NCBI RefSeq assembly: GCF_015277775.1
Contig: NZ_CP063849.1
Coordinates: 5,223,501 to 5,287,500 of the forward strand
Direction of reading: 5' to 3'
DNA length: 64,000 bases
From: Paludibaculum fermentans
GTDB lineage: Bacteria > Acidobacteriota > Terriglobia > Bryobacterales > Bryobacteraceae
In this document: one piece after another, positions 1 to 8,118 of the stretch
Numbering within the stretch: the stretch's first letter is position 1
Layout: each line of letters begins with the position of its first letter
Program-made: the position numbers and the translations under genes
Notes under the pieces: model-generated
Told to the model about the DNA's origin: nothing
The model's input: the letters and a program-made list of their open reading frames with translations, nothing else
The model's database searches: none

Positions 1-408
1 GTCTCTTACCAGTTCGCGACTCGGAGCCTGCGTGTCTACCTGGATGGTCTCCTCGTTGGGCAGTACCAAACGGCCCAGCCCGAACCGATGTCCCGTTTCG
101 AATTCGGCAGCGGTTGCCTGAATTGCTCCTTCAGCGATCTGGCCGTGTACAGATCGAACCTCGACTCGGATCAGCTCGCGCAAATCATGACGGGTCTGAT
201 CCCCCGGCGATCGCTTGAGTTCTGGGCGCCGCTTCGGGAACTCAACCTGCTGCCCCGCAATTTGGCCCGTACGAATCCCTCTTTGAGCGTGTCAGGCGCC
301 TGGCAATATCAATCGGGCGAGGCCCCGGCTCTCTGCGGGCGCGACAATACACAGCAGCAGTCGCCAGCTCGGGGTTCGGAACCGTCTGGCGCGGGATTCA
401 ACCGCTAA
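1..408 (+). CDS. C-terminal part of a LamG/concanavalin-like domain protein (5' end outside window)
   Basis: The frame is open from base 1 to the TAA at 406-408, so only the last 135 residues are present. The start reads VSYQFATRSLRVYLDGLLVG, followed about 20 residues later by FGSGC and FSDLAVYRSNLDSDQLAQI. This is the usual end of a LamG/laminin-G jelly roll: a YLDG strand, a short gap, then a 'D..VY...L...QL..I' strand-helix. Such domains bind glycans or other ligands on secreted or surface proteins. About 60 residues of uncharacterised tail follow. It lies upstream of two polysaccharide biosynthesis genes on the same strand, so a surface or glycan-related role is plausible. The full architecture and any signal peptide lie outside the window. 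Confidence 0.6.
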   Translation, partial: VSYQFATRSLRVYLDGLLVGQYQTAQPEPMSRFEFGSGCLNCSFSDLAVYRSNLDSDQLAQIMTGLIPRRSLEFWAPLRELNLLPRNLARTNPSLSVSGAWQYQSGEAPALCGRDNTQQQSPARGSEPSGAGFNR

Positions 409-470
409 CTTATTTTTGGCCATACCGTGGCGCTCTCCTTCGACAGAGCAAAAGTTTGAACGCAACAGCC

Positions 471-1262
471 ATGCGCAACGTCGCTCCAATCACCGTAGGC
501 CCGGCGAGCCGGCTCATCCTGGGCATGCGCGTCGACGCTACCTCCTATGCCAGCGCCGCCGGCCAGGTGGTCGCCTGGGCGAACGCAGCCGAGTCCAGGT
601 ACGTCGTCTTCTCCACCGTCAATAACGTGATGGAGGCATTCGACTGCCCCGATTATCGTGCCATCGTAAATGGCGCGGACCTCGTTACGCCCGACGGCAT
701 GCCGCTGGTCTGGGGCCTCAAATGGCTAGGCCTTCGCGCGGCGACCCGAGTCTATGGACCCGACTTCACGGCTCTGGCCCTCGGCCTGGCCGCTGGTGGG
801 AAAATCCCCGTTGGATTCTATGGAGCAAGCCAACAGGTCCTGGATGCTCTGCTTCGCTCCGTCCGGAGCCGGCACCCTGACCTCGACATCGCCTACTCCT
901 ACGCTCCGCCGTTCCGCCCGCTCACTCCGCAGGAAGACGAGGCCGTCGTTCAGGCAATTTCCACCTCCGGTTGCCGGATCCTATTCGTGGGACTCAGCTC
1001 GCCCAAGCAGGACGTCTGGATGGCCCAGCACCGCGGCCGTATCCCCGCTGTCATGCTCGGCGTCGGCGCCGCCTTCGACTTCCTCTCCGGCACGAAACCC
1101 CAGGCCCCCCGCTGGATGATGCGCCTCGGGCTCGAATGGCTCTTCCGCCTCGCCTCCGAACCGCGCCGCCTCTGGAAACGCTATCTGAAGTACAATCCGC
1201 GCTTCGTCGCCCTTTTCGCTTTACAATTGCTTGGTTGGCAGCGGGGCGAACAAAGCAGCTGA
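471..1262 (+). CDS. WecG/TagA/CpsF family glycosyltransferase
   Basis: A 263-residue protein of the usual length for this family (about 240-270), which transfers N-acetylmannosaminuronate or a related sugar to a lipid-linked acceptor in exopolysaccharide, enterobacterial common antigen or teichoic acid synthesis. Family landmarks are clear: VVFSTVNNVMEA near residue 50, NGADLVTPDGMPLVW near 70-85, RVYGPDF, then GLSSPKQDVWMAQH and the C-terminal block with GVGAAFDFLSG, PRWM, GLEWLFRL, EPRRLWKRYL. The ATG at 471 is preferred to the in-frame TTG at 456, but neither has a strong ribosome-binding site. The next gene, a sugar-phosphate transferase, begins within about 35 bases of the stop, so the two probably form one transcript that starts and extends a polyprenyl-linked glycan at the inner face of the membrane. 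Confidence 0.88.
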   Translation: MRNVAPITVGPASRLILGMRVDATSYASAAGQVVAWANAAESRYVVFSTVNNVMEAFDCPDYRAIVNGADLVTPDGMPLVWGLKWLGLRAATRVYGPDFTALALGLAAGGKIPVGFYGASQQVLDALLRSVRSRHPDLDIAYSYAPPFRPLTPQEDEAVVQAISTSGCRILFVGLSSPKQDVWMAQHRGRIPAVMLGVGAAFDFLSGTKPQAPRWMMRLGLEWLFRLASEPRRLWKRYLKYNPRFVALFALQLLGWQRGEQSS

Positions 1263-1294
1263 GATTCCTGGCTGCGCTCCGACACAAACTTGTT

Positions 1295-2821
1295 GTGCAT
1301 ACAGCCCGCCCCAGTCATGCCGGCCTCCCCGCCGGTCCGCCCGCGGACTCCGATCTGCCCCTCGGAGGCGCCCTGCCACGGCTCGACGCGGATTCCTCGT
1401 CCTCTCGCCCCCAGGTCCGCGCCTCCGGCCGCGTGCGCGCCACCTGGGCCATCCTCCTCGCCGACCTCGCGGCCCTCGAGCTCTCCCTCTTCCTCGGCTA
1501 CTCCCTCCGCATCTTCCTCCTCCCCTGGTTCCCCCAGGAGTTCCAGCCCCAGCACTACAAAGGCCTCGCCCTCGGCGTCCTCGTCATCCCCCTGGTCTAC
1601 TTCCTCCTCGATCTCTACCCCGGCTATGGCATGAATCCGGCCGAGCGCCTCCGCAAACGCGTCCAGGCCACCTTCGTCGTCTTCAGCCTCCTCCTCGCCT
1701 GGGACTACCTCGTCCAGGGCCACCAGTGGTCCCGCGGCATCGTCCTCTGCACCGGCCTCTTCGCCTTCATCCTGCCCGCCCTCTTCGACGAAATCGCCCG
1801 CCACTTCCTCTCCAACGCCGGCGTCATGGGCATCCCCGTCCTCGTCCTGGGAGGAGGCAAGACCGGCCGCCACATCATCCGCCACCTCCTCGAAAACCCC
1901 GGCCTCGGCCTCCGCCCCGCCGCCATCCTCGACGATGATCCGGCCCTGGAGGAAACCCGCATCTTTGGCGTGCCTGTCGCCGGAACACTCGACGAAGCGC
2001 CCCGCTTCAGCAGCACCATCGAGACAATCATCGTCGCGCTGCCCGGCATGGACGAAGGCCGTCAGTCGAAGCTCATCCAGAAACTGCCCTTCTCCCACGT
2101 CATCGTCGTCCCCAACCTCCAGGGCATTCAGAGCCTGTGGGTCACCCCGCGCGATCTGGGCGGCATCCTCGGGCTCGAGGTCAACAAGAACCTCCTCATG
2201 CGGTCCAACCACACCATGAAGCGGTGTATGGACCTCGTCATCGCCTGGCCGCTTCTCCTCTTCGCCATCCCGCTCATCGCTCTTTCCGCGCTGCTCCTCA
2301 AGCTGCTCAGCCCCGGCCCCGTCTTCTTCCGCCAGCCGCGCGCCGGCAAGAGCGGCCGCCTGTTCAGCATGCTCAAGCTCCGCACCATGCACCCCAACTC
2401 CGAGCAGCTCCTGCGGGAACATCTCGCCCGCAACCCCGATGAGCAAACCAGTTGGGCCAGGTACTTCAAACTCAAGTCGGACCCGCGCATCATCCCCTGG
2501 CTGGGCTCCCTGCTCCGCCGCTTCAGCCTCGATGAACTCCCGCAGCTCTGGCACGTCATCCGGGGCGAGATGAGTCTCGTCGGCCCGCGCCCCTTCCCCG
2601 CCTACCATCTAGACGCCTTCCCCCCGGAATTCCGGGGTCTCCGGGCCAGTGTGACACCCGGCCTCACCGGCCTCTGGCAAGTCTCGGCCAGAAGCGATGG
2701 CGACATCGACGTCCAGGAAATCCTGGACTCCTACTACATCCGCAACTGGTCCCCCTGGCTCGACCTCCACATCCTGATCCGCACCTTCCGGGTAGTAGTC
2801 CTAGGCCGAGGCGCCTACTAA
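1295..2821 (+). CDS. Exopolysaccharide biosynthesis polyprenyl glycosylphosphotransferase (WbaP/EpsE-like)
   Basis: Integral membrane initiating transferase that moves a sugar-1-phosphate from a nucleotide sugar to undecaprenyl phosphate, the first step of repeat-unit assembly. The N-terminal part has several membrane segments (ILLADLAALELSLFLGYSL, LGVLVIPLVYFLLDLY, TFVVFSLLLAWDYLV, IVLCTGLFAFILPAL). A nucleotide-binding fold with PVLVLGGGKTGRHIIRHL follows. The C-terminal sugar transferase domain begins at KRCMDLVIAWPLLL and has the expected FFRQPRAGKSG, MLKLRTM, LRRFSLDELPQLWHV, MSLVGPRP and TPGLTGLWQVSAR motifs. About 508 residues from the GTG at 1295. The start is uncertain: the frame stays open upstream inside the preceding gene, and GTG 1295 was chosen because it follows that gene's stop and leaves a normal length. 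The low-complexity Pro/Ala/Ser N-terminus may not all be translated. Confidence 0.88.
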   Translation: MHTARPSHAGLPAGPPADSDLPLGGALPRLDADSSSSRPQVRASGRVRATWAILLADLAALELSLFLGYSLRIFLLPWFPQEFQPQHYKGLALGVLVIPLVYFLLDLYPGYGMNPAERLRKRVQATFVVFSLLLAWDYLVQGHQWSRGIVLCTGLFAFILPALFDEIARHFLSNAGVMGIPVLVLGGGKTGRHIIRHLLENPGLGLRPAAILDDDPALEETRIFGVPVAGTLDEAPRFSSTIETIIVALPGMDEGRQSKLIQKLPFSHVIVVPNLQGIQSLWVTPRDLGGILGLEVNKNLLMRSNHTMKRCMDLVIAWPLLLFAIPLIALSALLLKLLSPGPVFFRQPRAGKSGRLFSMLKLRTMHPNSEQLLREHLARNPDEQTSWARYFKLKSDPRIIPWLGSLLRRFSLDELPQLWHVIRGEMSLVGPRPFPAYHLDAFPPEFRGLRASVTPGLTGLWQVSARSDGDIDVQEILDSYYIRNWSPWLDLHILIRTFRVVVLGRGAY

Positions 2822-3434
2822 CCCCACCTGCAAGCAACCAGACCCACCAGAGTCAACCCGAACCGCCCGCATCAACCCCAGCCGCGAAGGTCCATCCGAA
2901 CCGCAAGTGCGAACAGCGCTGCGAGTGTGAACAGCGCGGCGAGTGTGAACAGAGCCGCGAGTGTCAACGAGCGGGGGAGTCACCGTAAGGCCCCAACCAA
3001 CCCCAAAGAGGAATCCGGGAGCCCCACCCCGCAATCCCGCCGCAAACTGCCAACCAGCCCGCCGCCACTCAGAGCCGCCAGCGTCCGTCCGAGCCGCCAG
3101 TCCGAACAGAGCCGCGAGTGTCAACGAGCGGGGGAGTCACCGTAAGGCCCCAACCAACCAACTCCCAAAGGGGATCTCCGCCCCCCACCTCGTAATCTCA
3201 CCGCAAACGCCACTCAGAGCCGCCAGCGTCCGTCCGAGCCGCCAGTGCGAACAGAGCCGCGAGTGTCAACGAGCGGGGGAATCACCGTAAGGCCCCAACC
3301 CCAAATAGGAATCCGGAAGCCCCCCAGCACACCAGCCCGGAAATCATCCAAACTGGAATCAGCCCCATGCTCACCTCGCGCCGCAAAAGAGCAAGTGCCC
3401 ATCCCTCCGGGCACGTCCAGCTGAAACGCCCAGC
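2822..3434. repeat. Intergenic repeat field with three copies of the GAGCCGCG interspersed repeat
   Basis: No convincing gene. Three copies of a 33-bp element, starting GAGCCGCGAGTGTCAACGAG, lie at 2952-2984, 3109-3141 and 3254-3286, each continuing into the shared flank TAAGGCCCCAACC; the first two are identical by eye. Upstream of copy 1 its left end is expanded as three 18-bp units (2907-2924, 2925-2942, 2943-2960) differing at one or two bases. Copies 2 and 3 share a left flank that includes CAGAGCCGCCAGCGTCCGTC. Small open frames here are just the repeat read in different frames. The element recurs near 7.7, 7.9, 8.8 and 25.2 kb. Confidence 0.75.
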
Positions 3435-3800
3435 ATGACCTCGAAGCAACGACGTCTCCTCTGGGCCCTTTGGATCTTCCTCGGCCTGCTAGGCACCGCC
3501 TACTCCCTCCTCCCCGGCCCCCTAGCCTCGCAAATCCGTGAGGGGGGCTCCGCCGACCACGCCATCGCCTTCACAGCCTGGGGCCTCCTGGGAGGCATCG
3601 TCGCCCGCAGGCATCAAGTCCTACCGACGGCGATCGCGATGCTGGCAGTAGGCATCTTCATAGAGTTGGCCCAGAGGGCCATCCCCGGCCGCGCCAGCGA
3701 GTGGATCGACCTCTTCGAGGACTGTTCCGGCATCCTCCTGGGCATGGGGGCAGTGCTCCTCTACCACCGGTTCCGTCCGGCAAGGCCCACGCCCGAATAA
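3435..3800 (+). CDS. VanZ-like family membrane protein
   Basis: A 121-residue small membrane protein of VanZ type. It has an N-terminal membrane helix (LLWALWIFLGLLGTAYSLLP), a short loop with the conserved DH pair (SADHAIAFTAWGLLGG), a third helix, and the diagnostic FIELAQRAIPGRASEWIDLF...DCSGILLG block. VanZ proteins occur in glycopeptide resistance clusters (teicoplanin) but are mostly of unknown function and are common at the ends of exopolysaccharide loci in this group. The neighbourhood fits the second setting, so no resistance role is inferred. It lies just after the repeat field and before the IS element. ATG start; no strong ribosome-binding site. Confidence 0.8.
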   Translation: MTSKQRRLLWALWIFLGLLGTAYSLLPGPLASQIREGGSADHAIAFTAWGLLGGIVARRHQVLPTAIAMLAVGIFIELAQRAIPGRASEWIDLFEDCSGILLGMGAVLLYHRFRPARPTPE

Positions 3801-4034
3801 CCCGCCGCAGGCCCTGCCCAAACCCACCGGGGCCCATCCAGCCCCAAGCCCGAATCTGCCCGAGCCCCAACCAGCCCAACGCCACCCCCTGTACGGCCGC
3901 GGACATGGGTGACAATCTGGTCTACCGACATGGGTAACAGTCGTCGCGGGGGCTTGTCTGATCGCCTTTCGCGATTCTAGCCGGATTCGTACGCCTGTGG
4001 AAATGTGGGAATCGCGTAGCGATTTCCAAGCGCG

Positions 4035-4079
4035 GTGGGAAGCGAGGGAATCCTGTTTTTGGATTTCCTCGCTTTCCAC
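4035..4079 (-). terminator. Stem-loop just downstream of the IS481 transposase
   Basis: GTGGGAAGCGAGGGAATCC pairs with GGATTTCCTCGCTTTCCAC across a 7-base loop, 17 of 19 positions matching. It begins 21 bases past the transposase stop, inside the element, so it may end transcription or block read-through. There is no T-run on the transposase side, so intrinsic termination is not certain. A smaller hairpin (GAATCGC / GCGATTT) lies next to it near 4010-4025. Confidence 0.45.
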
Positions 4080-4100
4080 GGTGCGTCATTTCCATGGGCC

Positions 4101-5282
4101 TTACTCAGCGGCCGGCACCGCCGCGGATTCGTCGTCCTGTTGCTCCAGCGCCTTCGGCTTCTTCCTCATAAACCGATTACGCTCTATGTCCAGCCAGCCG
4201 AGCAACAGCATGCCGTAGAACACTTCGAAATAGCGATCGTCAACCTGCCGCAGTCCAAGCAACTGACGCGCAAAGATCTCGCTGATGAAAATCCTCTGAT
4301 CCTTGTAGTAGAGATCTCCGTGATTCTGGATCCGTCGTAGCACGAGCCCTGCCGGGTACTCCACCTCCGGGATCCGACGTGGCATCGGGCGCAACGACGG
4401 CTGATAGTGTTTTGCCGGCGTATCGTAGTCCAGGGCTTCATGGGGCCGCTGCTCGTTGTAGATCCTTTGAAAGTCGTGAAATCGCTTCTGCTGCTGGCGC
4501 GGGTTGGCCGCCGGCGGATTCAGCGTGTCCTGTTTCAACGTCCGATGCATGCGCTCGTGGCGGCCGTTTTCCTGCGGTGAGGCCGGTGCTGTGCGCTCCG
4601 GCAGAATGCCCAGCCGAACCCAGCGCATCGACAACCGACTGAGTCCGCCAGGCGCCCGCGTCGAAAACGGCGTGCCATTGTCCGTACGAATCACCTCCGG
4701 CAGACCGTACTCTCGAAACGCCGCCTCGAAGATCGCAGCCGCATGCTTTCCATCCGTCTTCGGCGTAATTTGGCAGCGCAGCAAGTACCTGCTGTGGGCG
4801 TCCGTGATGGTCAATGGATCGCAACGCACGCCATCACCTGTACGGAACCAACCCTTGAAGTCCGCGCACCACGTCCGATTGGGTCCATCCACGGACGCAA
4901 AGGGCTGCCCGAAGGGCGGCGTCCGCAAGCGTCGCTTTCGTGTGACACTCAGACCCGCTCTTTTCAGGATCATGGCGATGGTGCTGGGCGCCGGCCAGTG
5001 CTTCCTCTCCGGCTCCGCCTCGGCCAACTTCCTCAATAGCTTGCGCGGGCCCCAGTTCCACTTCCGCCGCTCAGCCAGGATGCGCTCTATGACTTCCTGA
5101 CTGACTTCCTGCGGGCTGGTATGAGGCGCCCGGCTGCGGTCCTGCAAACCGGCCACGCCTTCCTCCTCTCGACGCTTGATCCACTTGTGGACCGTCTTTC
5201 TCGATACGCCATAGGCTTCCGCCAGTGCGGTCACGGTCTCGCCTTCGTCGTACTCCTGCAATAGTTGAACCCGTTGGTCCAT
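4101..5282 (-). CDS. IS481-family transposase (DDE integrase fold)
   Basis: About 393 residues. An N-terminal helix-turn-helix (TVTALAEAYGVSRKTVHKW, residues roughly 15-40) is followed by a linker domain and an rve integrase core. Catalytic acidic residues are visible as WCADFKGWF, VIRTDNGTPF and SPQENGRHERMHRTLK, the expected D, D and E blocks of the IS481/IS3 group. The C-terminus has the usual IYNEQRPHEALDYDTPA segment. The ATG at 5280-5282 is chosen because AGGAG lies 9 bases before it; an in-frame ATG at 5304-5306 is an alternative. The frame is intact, so the enzyme may be active. A Glu/Asp/Ala-rich tail ends the protein. Confidence 0.9.
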   Translation of the reverse strand: MDQRVQLLQEYDEGETVTALAEAYGVSRKTVHKWIKRREEEGVAGLQDRSRAPHTSPQEVSQEVIERILAERRKWNWGPRKLLRKLAEAEPERKHWPAPSTIAMILKRAGLSVTRKRRLRTPPFGQPFASVDGPNRTWCADFKGWFRTGDGVRCDPLTITDAHSRYLLRCQITPKTDGKHAAAIFEAAFREYGLPEVIRTDNGTPFSTRAPGGLSRLSMRWVRLGILPERTAPASPQENGRHERMHRTLKQDTLNPPAANPRQQQKRFHDFQRIYNEQRPHEALDYDTPAKHYQPSLRPMPRRIPEVEYPAGLVLRRIQNHGDLYYKDQRIFISEIFARQLLGLRQVDDRYFEVFYGMLLLGWLDIERNRFMRKKPKALEQQDDESAAVPAAE

Positions 5283-5388
5283 TGCTCTGGTCTCCTTCCA
5301 CGGCATCGACACTCATCGTGCCGTACCGATAAGGCGGATCAGATCTCTTGCGCCGCTGATCTGTGTTACCGATGTCGCCGGTCCACCA

Positions 5389-6814
5389 CCAGTCCCGGAG
5401 CGCAGCGACGGGCTACCCGCGCGTCATTGATTGAGCAAGCCGCGCCCTCGCGCCTCCTCTCCCGGTCCGTCCCCTGGGTTGACCACCCAACATCACAAAC
5501 CCGCATCAACCCGAACCGCCACCCCCAGCATTACCCCCGTCGGAGCCGCAGGCGAAGGCGGGGGCCCGCCCCAACCCAGCAACCACCCGAAGACCAACCC
5601 AAACCATCCCAGCAACGTGCGGCCAGGCACCAAGTCCAATCTCGGAAGCGCAACACACGCGTCCACCCACCCCGCACCGCAGCGACGGGCTACCCGCGAG
5701 TCATCGATAGCGCGGGCCGCGCCCCCGCGCCTCCTCGCCTGGTCCGTCCCCTGGGTCGACCACCCAGCATCACAAACCCGCATCAACCCGAACCGCCACC
5801 CCCAGCATTACCCCCGTCGGAGCCGCAGGCGAAGGCGGGGGCCCGCCCCAACCCAGCAACCGCCCGAAGACCAACCCAAACCATCCCAGCAGCGTGCGGC
5901 CAGGCGCCAAGTCCAATCTCGGAAGCGCAACACACTCGTCCACCCGCCCCGTACCGCAGCGACGGCGGGGGCCCGCCCCAACCCAGCAACCACCCGAAGA
6001 CCAACCCAAACCATCCCAGCAACGTGCGGCCAGGCACCAAGTCCAATCTCGGAAGCGCAACACACGCGTCCACCCACCCCGCACCGCAGCGACGGGCTAC
6101 CCGCGAGTCATCGATAGCGCGGGCCGCGCCCCCGCGCCTCCTCGCCTGGTCCGTCCCCTGGGTCGACCACCCAGCATCACAAACCCGCATCAACCCGAAC
6201 CGCCACCCCCAGCATTACCCCCGTCGGAGCCGCAGGCGAAGGCGGGGGCCCGCCCCAACCCAGCAACCGCCCGAAGACCAACCCAAACCATCCCAGCAGC
6301 GTGCGGCCAGGCGCCAAGTCCAATCTCGGAAGCGCAACACACTCGTCCACCCGCCCCGTACCGCAGCGACGGGCTACACACGCGTCCTCAACCCAAACGA
6401 TCCCAACAGCCTCCCCCACCCAGCCCCATCAACCCGAAAAGCCTCCCCCCAGCCTTACCCCCGTCGGAGCCGCAGGCGAAGGCGGGGGCCCGCCCCAACC
6501 CAGCGACAATCCGAACCCCAACCCAAACCATCCCAACAGCCTCCGCCCACCCAGCCCCAACCACCACAACGGCTCCCCCAGCCTTACCCCCGTCAGAGCC
6601 GCAGGCGAAGGCGGGGGCCCGCCCCAACCCAGCGGCAATCCGAACCTCAACCCAAACCATCCCAACAACCTCCCCTCACCCAACCGCCACAACCACCACA
6701 GCCGCCCCCTCGAACCGAGCCTCCGCCCACCTCCATCCGCCCACCTCCACCTTGAAAAACCGCCCGGACCCTGGCATAGTAATCCAGCCCCACCCAATCA
6801 CTGGAAATCACCCA
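5389..6814. repeat. C-rich tandem repeat field, no convincing gene
   Basis: About 1.4 kb of strongly C-rich plus strand built from recurring blocks. A unit of about 277 bp (landmark AGCGACGGGC at 5402, 5681, 6088, 6364) contains a core with GGAGCCGCAGGCGAAGGCGG and GGGCCCGCCCCAACCCAGC. The core recurs near 5538, 5814, 6221, 6461 and 6590, with a half copy at 5964. From about 6451 the spacing shortens to 129 bp. Long open frames cross the field on both strands, but only because the repeats lack stops in several frames; they encode Pro/Arg/Ala-rich low-complexity sequence with no domain. It separates the IS element from the TIGR03067-like gene. Confidence 0.8.
5557..6370. repeat. Perfect-looking 407-bp tandem duplication
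   Basis: Bases 5557-5963 and 5964-6370 match throughout when read side by side, including internal variants such as AACGTGC versus AGCGTGC that distinguish the two subcopies inside each unit. Each unit holds one full and one partial copy of the approximately 277-bp block, starting GGCGGGGGCCCGCC and ending GTACCGCAGCGAC. Complete identity next to visibly diverged older copies (5401-5556 and 6371 onward) points to a very recent unequal exchange, or to an assembly artefact. Confidence 0.8.
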
Positions 6815-7609
6815 ATGCCGCAGGACCTCGACCACCTCCAGGGCACCTGGCTCGTCACCTCCCTCGAACTCGACGGCCAGAGCCTGCCCGAAAGCCTCCA
6901 CGCCGAGGCGCGCATCACCGTCACCGGCCCTCGCTTCCAAAGCACCGGCATGGGAGCCGTCTACGAAGGCACCCTCCGTCTCGACGAAACCCAGACGCCC
7001 GCCCATCTCGACATGCACTTCGAGGCCGGTCCGGAAACTGGCAACACGAACCTCGCCATCTACGAACTCGCTGGAGCCACCTGGCGTCTCTGCCTCGCCA
7101 CCCGAGGCAACACCCGACCCACGTCCTTCGCGACAACCCCAGGCAGCGGCATCGCCCTGGAAACCCTCACGAGAGACACACCAGGCGCATCCGCCAGACA
7201 ACCAGCCGAAGCCACCCCCGTCCCCGAACCGAGCCCCTCCGCCGGAGAGCCCGTCACGGAGCTCGGCGGCAAATGGACCATGGTCTCCGGCATCGTCGAC
7301 GGCAAGCAGTTGGACCCCTCCACGGCCGGCTTCGTCAAACGCGTCACGCAAGGCAGCAAAACGACGATCTCCGCCGGCCCCCAGACCATGCTGCAGTTTG
7401 AGTTCACAGCCGATCCCTCCGCCAGTCCGAAGGCCATCGACTACCGCCACACAGCCGGCCCCATCAAGGGCAAAACCCAGCTCGGAATCTACGAATTCGA
7501 GGGCGCTCTCCTCCGGATCCACATGGCCGCGGCAGGAGAAGCAAGACCCACGGAATTCACCCCGCCGCCAGGCAGCAAATCCTCATTTACAATCTGGAAA
7601 AAGGCCTGA
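6815..7609 (+). CDS. Two-domain TIGR03067-like protein (lipocalin-like beta protein)
   Basis: 264 residues from the ATG at 6815. Two related halves are visible. Residues 3-125 start DLDHLQGTWLVTSLELDGQS and contain TNLAIYELAGATWRLCLA and TRPTSFATTPGSG. Residues about 150-264 start GGKWTMVSGIVDGKQL and contain TQLGIYEFEGALLRIHMA and ARPTEFTPPPGS. These are the signature strands of TIGR03067, a family frequent in Planctomycetes and Acidobacteria whose function is unknown. A Pro/Ala/Glu-rich linker joins the halves. No signal peptide is seen with this start. The frame is open far upstream through the repeat field, so the start rests on where recognisable sequence begins; no clear ribosome-binding site precedes it. 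The doubled arrangement looks like an internal gene duplication. Confidence 0.7.
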   Translation: MPQDLDHLQGTWLVTSLELDGQSLPESLHAEARITVTGPRFQSTGMGAVYEGTLRLDETQTPAHLDMHFEAGPETGNTNLAIYELAGATWRLCLATRGNTRPTSFATTPGSGIALETLTRDTPGASARQPAEATPVPEPSPSAGEPVTELGGKWTMVSGIVDGKQLDPSTAGFVKRVTQGSKTTISAGPQTMLQFEFTADPSASPKAIDYRHTAGPIKGKTQLGIYEFEGALLRIHMAAAGEARPTEFTPPPGSKSSFTIWKKA

Positions 7610-8118
7610 CAGCCCGAGTCCGAGCCCCAGCCCCGACCCAGGCGCGAATTCCGGGCCACACAAGCGTTCCGAGCCGCGCCCAAGCACAGAGCCACCCACG
7701 AGCATTGAGCCGCCCACTCGCATTGAGCCGCGCACGTAAGTAAGCGGATAGCCAACCAAAAAAACCCCACCCATCTGAGAGGCGCCCCACAACCTGCCCG
7801 TCTTCAACCCAGCCCCCCCGTCCCAGGGCAGCACTGATCCGGCAAGGGGCTTCACCCCCACTGCCCCGCAAAACCGAACAACCCGTACAGAGCCGCGACG
7901 GCAAGGAGCGGGGGAGCAACGCCAAGCCCCCAGCAAACCAGCAACCCAGCAACCCAACAAACCAACCAACAAGGCGCCACCCAACCCCGACAACCACCCG
8001 CTATCCTGTGACAATAGGGGACCACGGCCACGACCACGAGCCCACCACCCCCAACCCCGACCCACAACCTCCGCCAAACACGCCAGTCGTCAACAGGGAA
8101 ACCCAGGGAGAAACGCCA
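7610..8118. repeat. Intergenic region with two copies of the GAGCCGCG interspersed repeat
   Basis: Contains a copy at 7725-7757 (GAGCCGCGCACGTAAG then TAAGCGGATAGCCAACC) and a diverged one at 7890-7920 (GAGCCGCGACGGCAAGGAGC then GGGGGAGCAAC). Just before the first, the left end is partly repeated at about 20-bp spacing (CATTGAGCCGCCCACTCG, CATTGAGCCGCGCACG). The rest is C-rich spacer full of CCCAGCAACC-type runs with no gene-like sequence. Confidence 0.65.

Larger units (their letters stand above)
3890..5388 (-). mobile_element. IS481-family insertion sequence with one transposase gene
   Basis: The single transposase gene is framed by matching end sequences. The left end holds GACATGGGTGACA (3902-3914) and an inner GACATGGGTAACA (3927-3939). 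The right end, read inward on the other strand, holds GACATCGGTAACA (5364-5376), which matches the inner left copy at 12 of 13 positions. Extending outward gives imperfect 25-bp ends that both begin with TG (3890-3914 and 5364-5388). Exact termini and a target duplication cannot be fixed by eye because the flanks are C-rich and repetitive. The element sits between the VanZ gene and the large repeat field, inside an exopolysaccharide locus. Confidence 0.7.

Noticed and set aside
1181-2608. Minus-strand acidic open frame opposite the sugar transferase
   Set aside because: Composition is Glu/Asp/Gly/Ala shadow of a C-rich coding strand and it lacks any domain or start signal.
3435-3800. VanZ protein as a glycopeptide resistance gene
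   Set aside because: No other van genes are present, and VanZ-like proteins are common beside polysaccharide loci.
5557-6370. CRISPR-like array
   Set aside because: The units are hundreds of bases long and there are no short unique spacers or cas genes.
5265-6814. Long open frames across the repeat field, including one running into the TIGR03067-like gene
   Set aside because: The sequence is tandem DNA repeats; translation gives Pro/Arg/Ala low-complexity peptides in several frames at once and no domain or ribosome-binding site.
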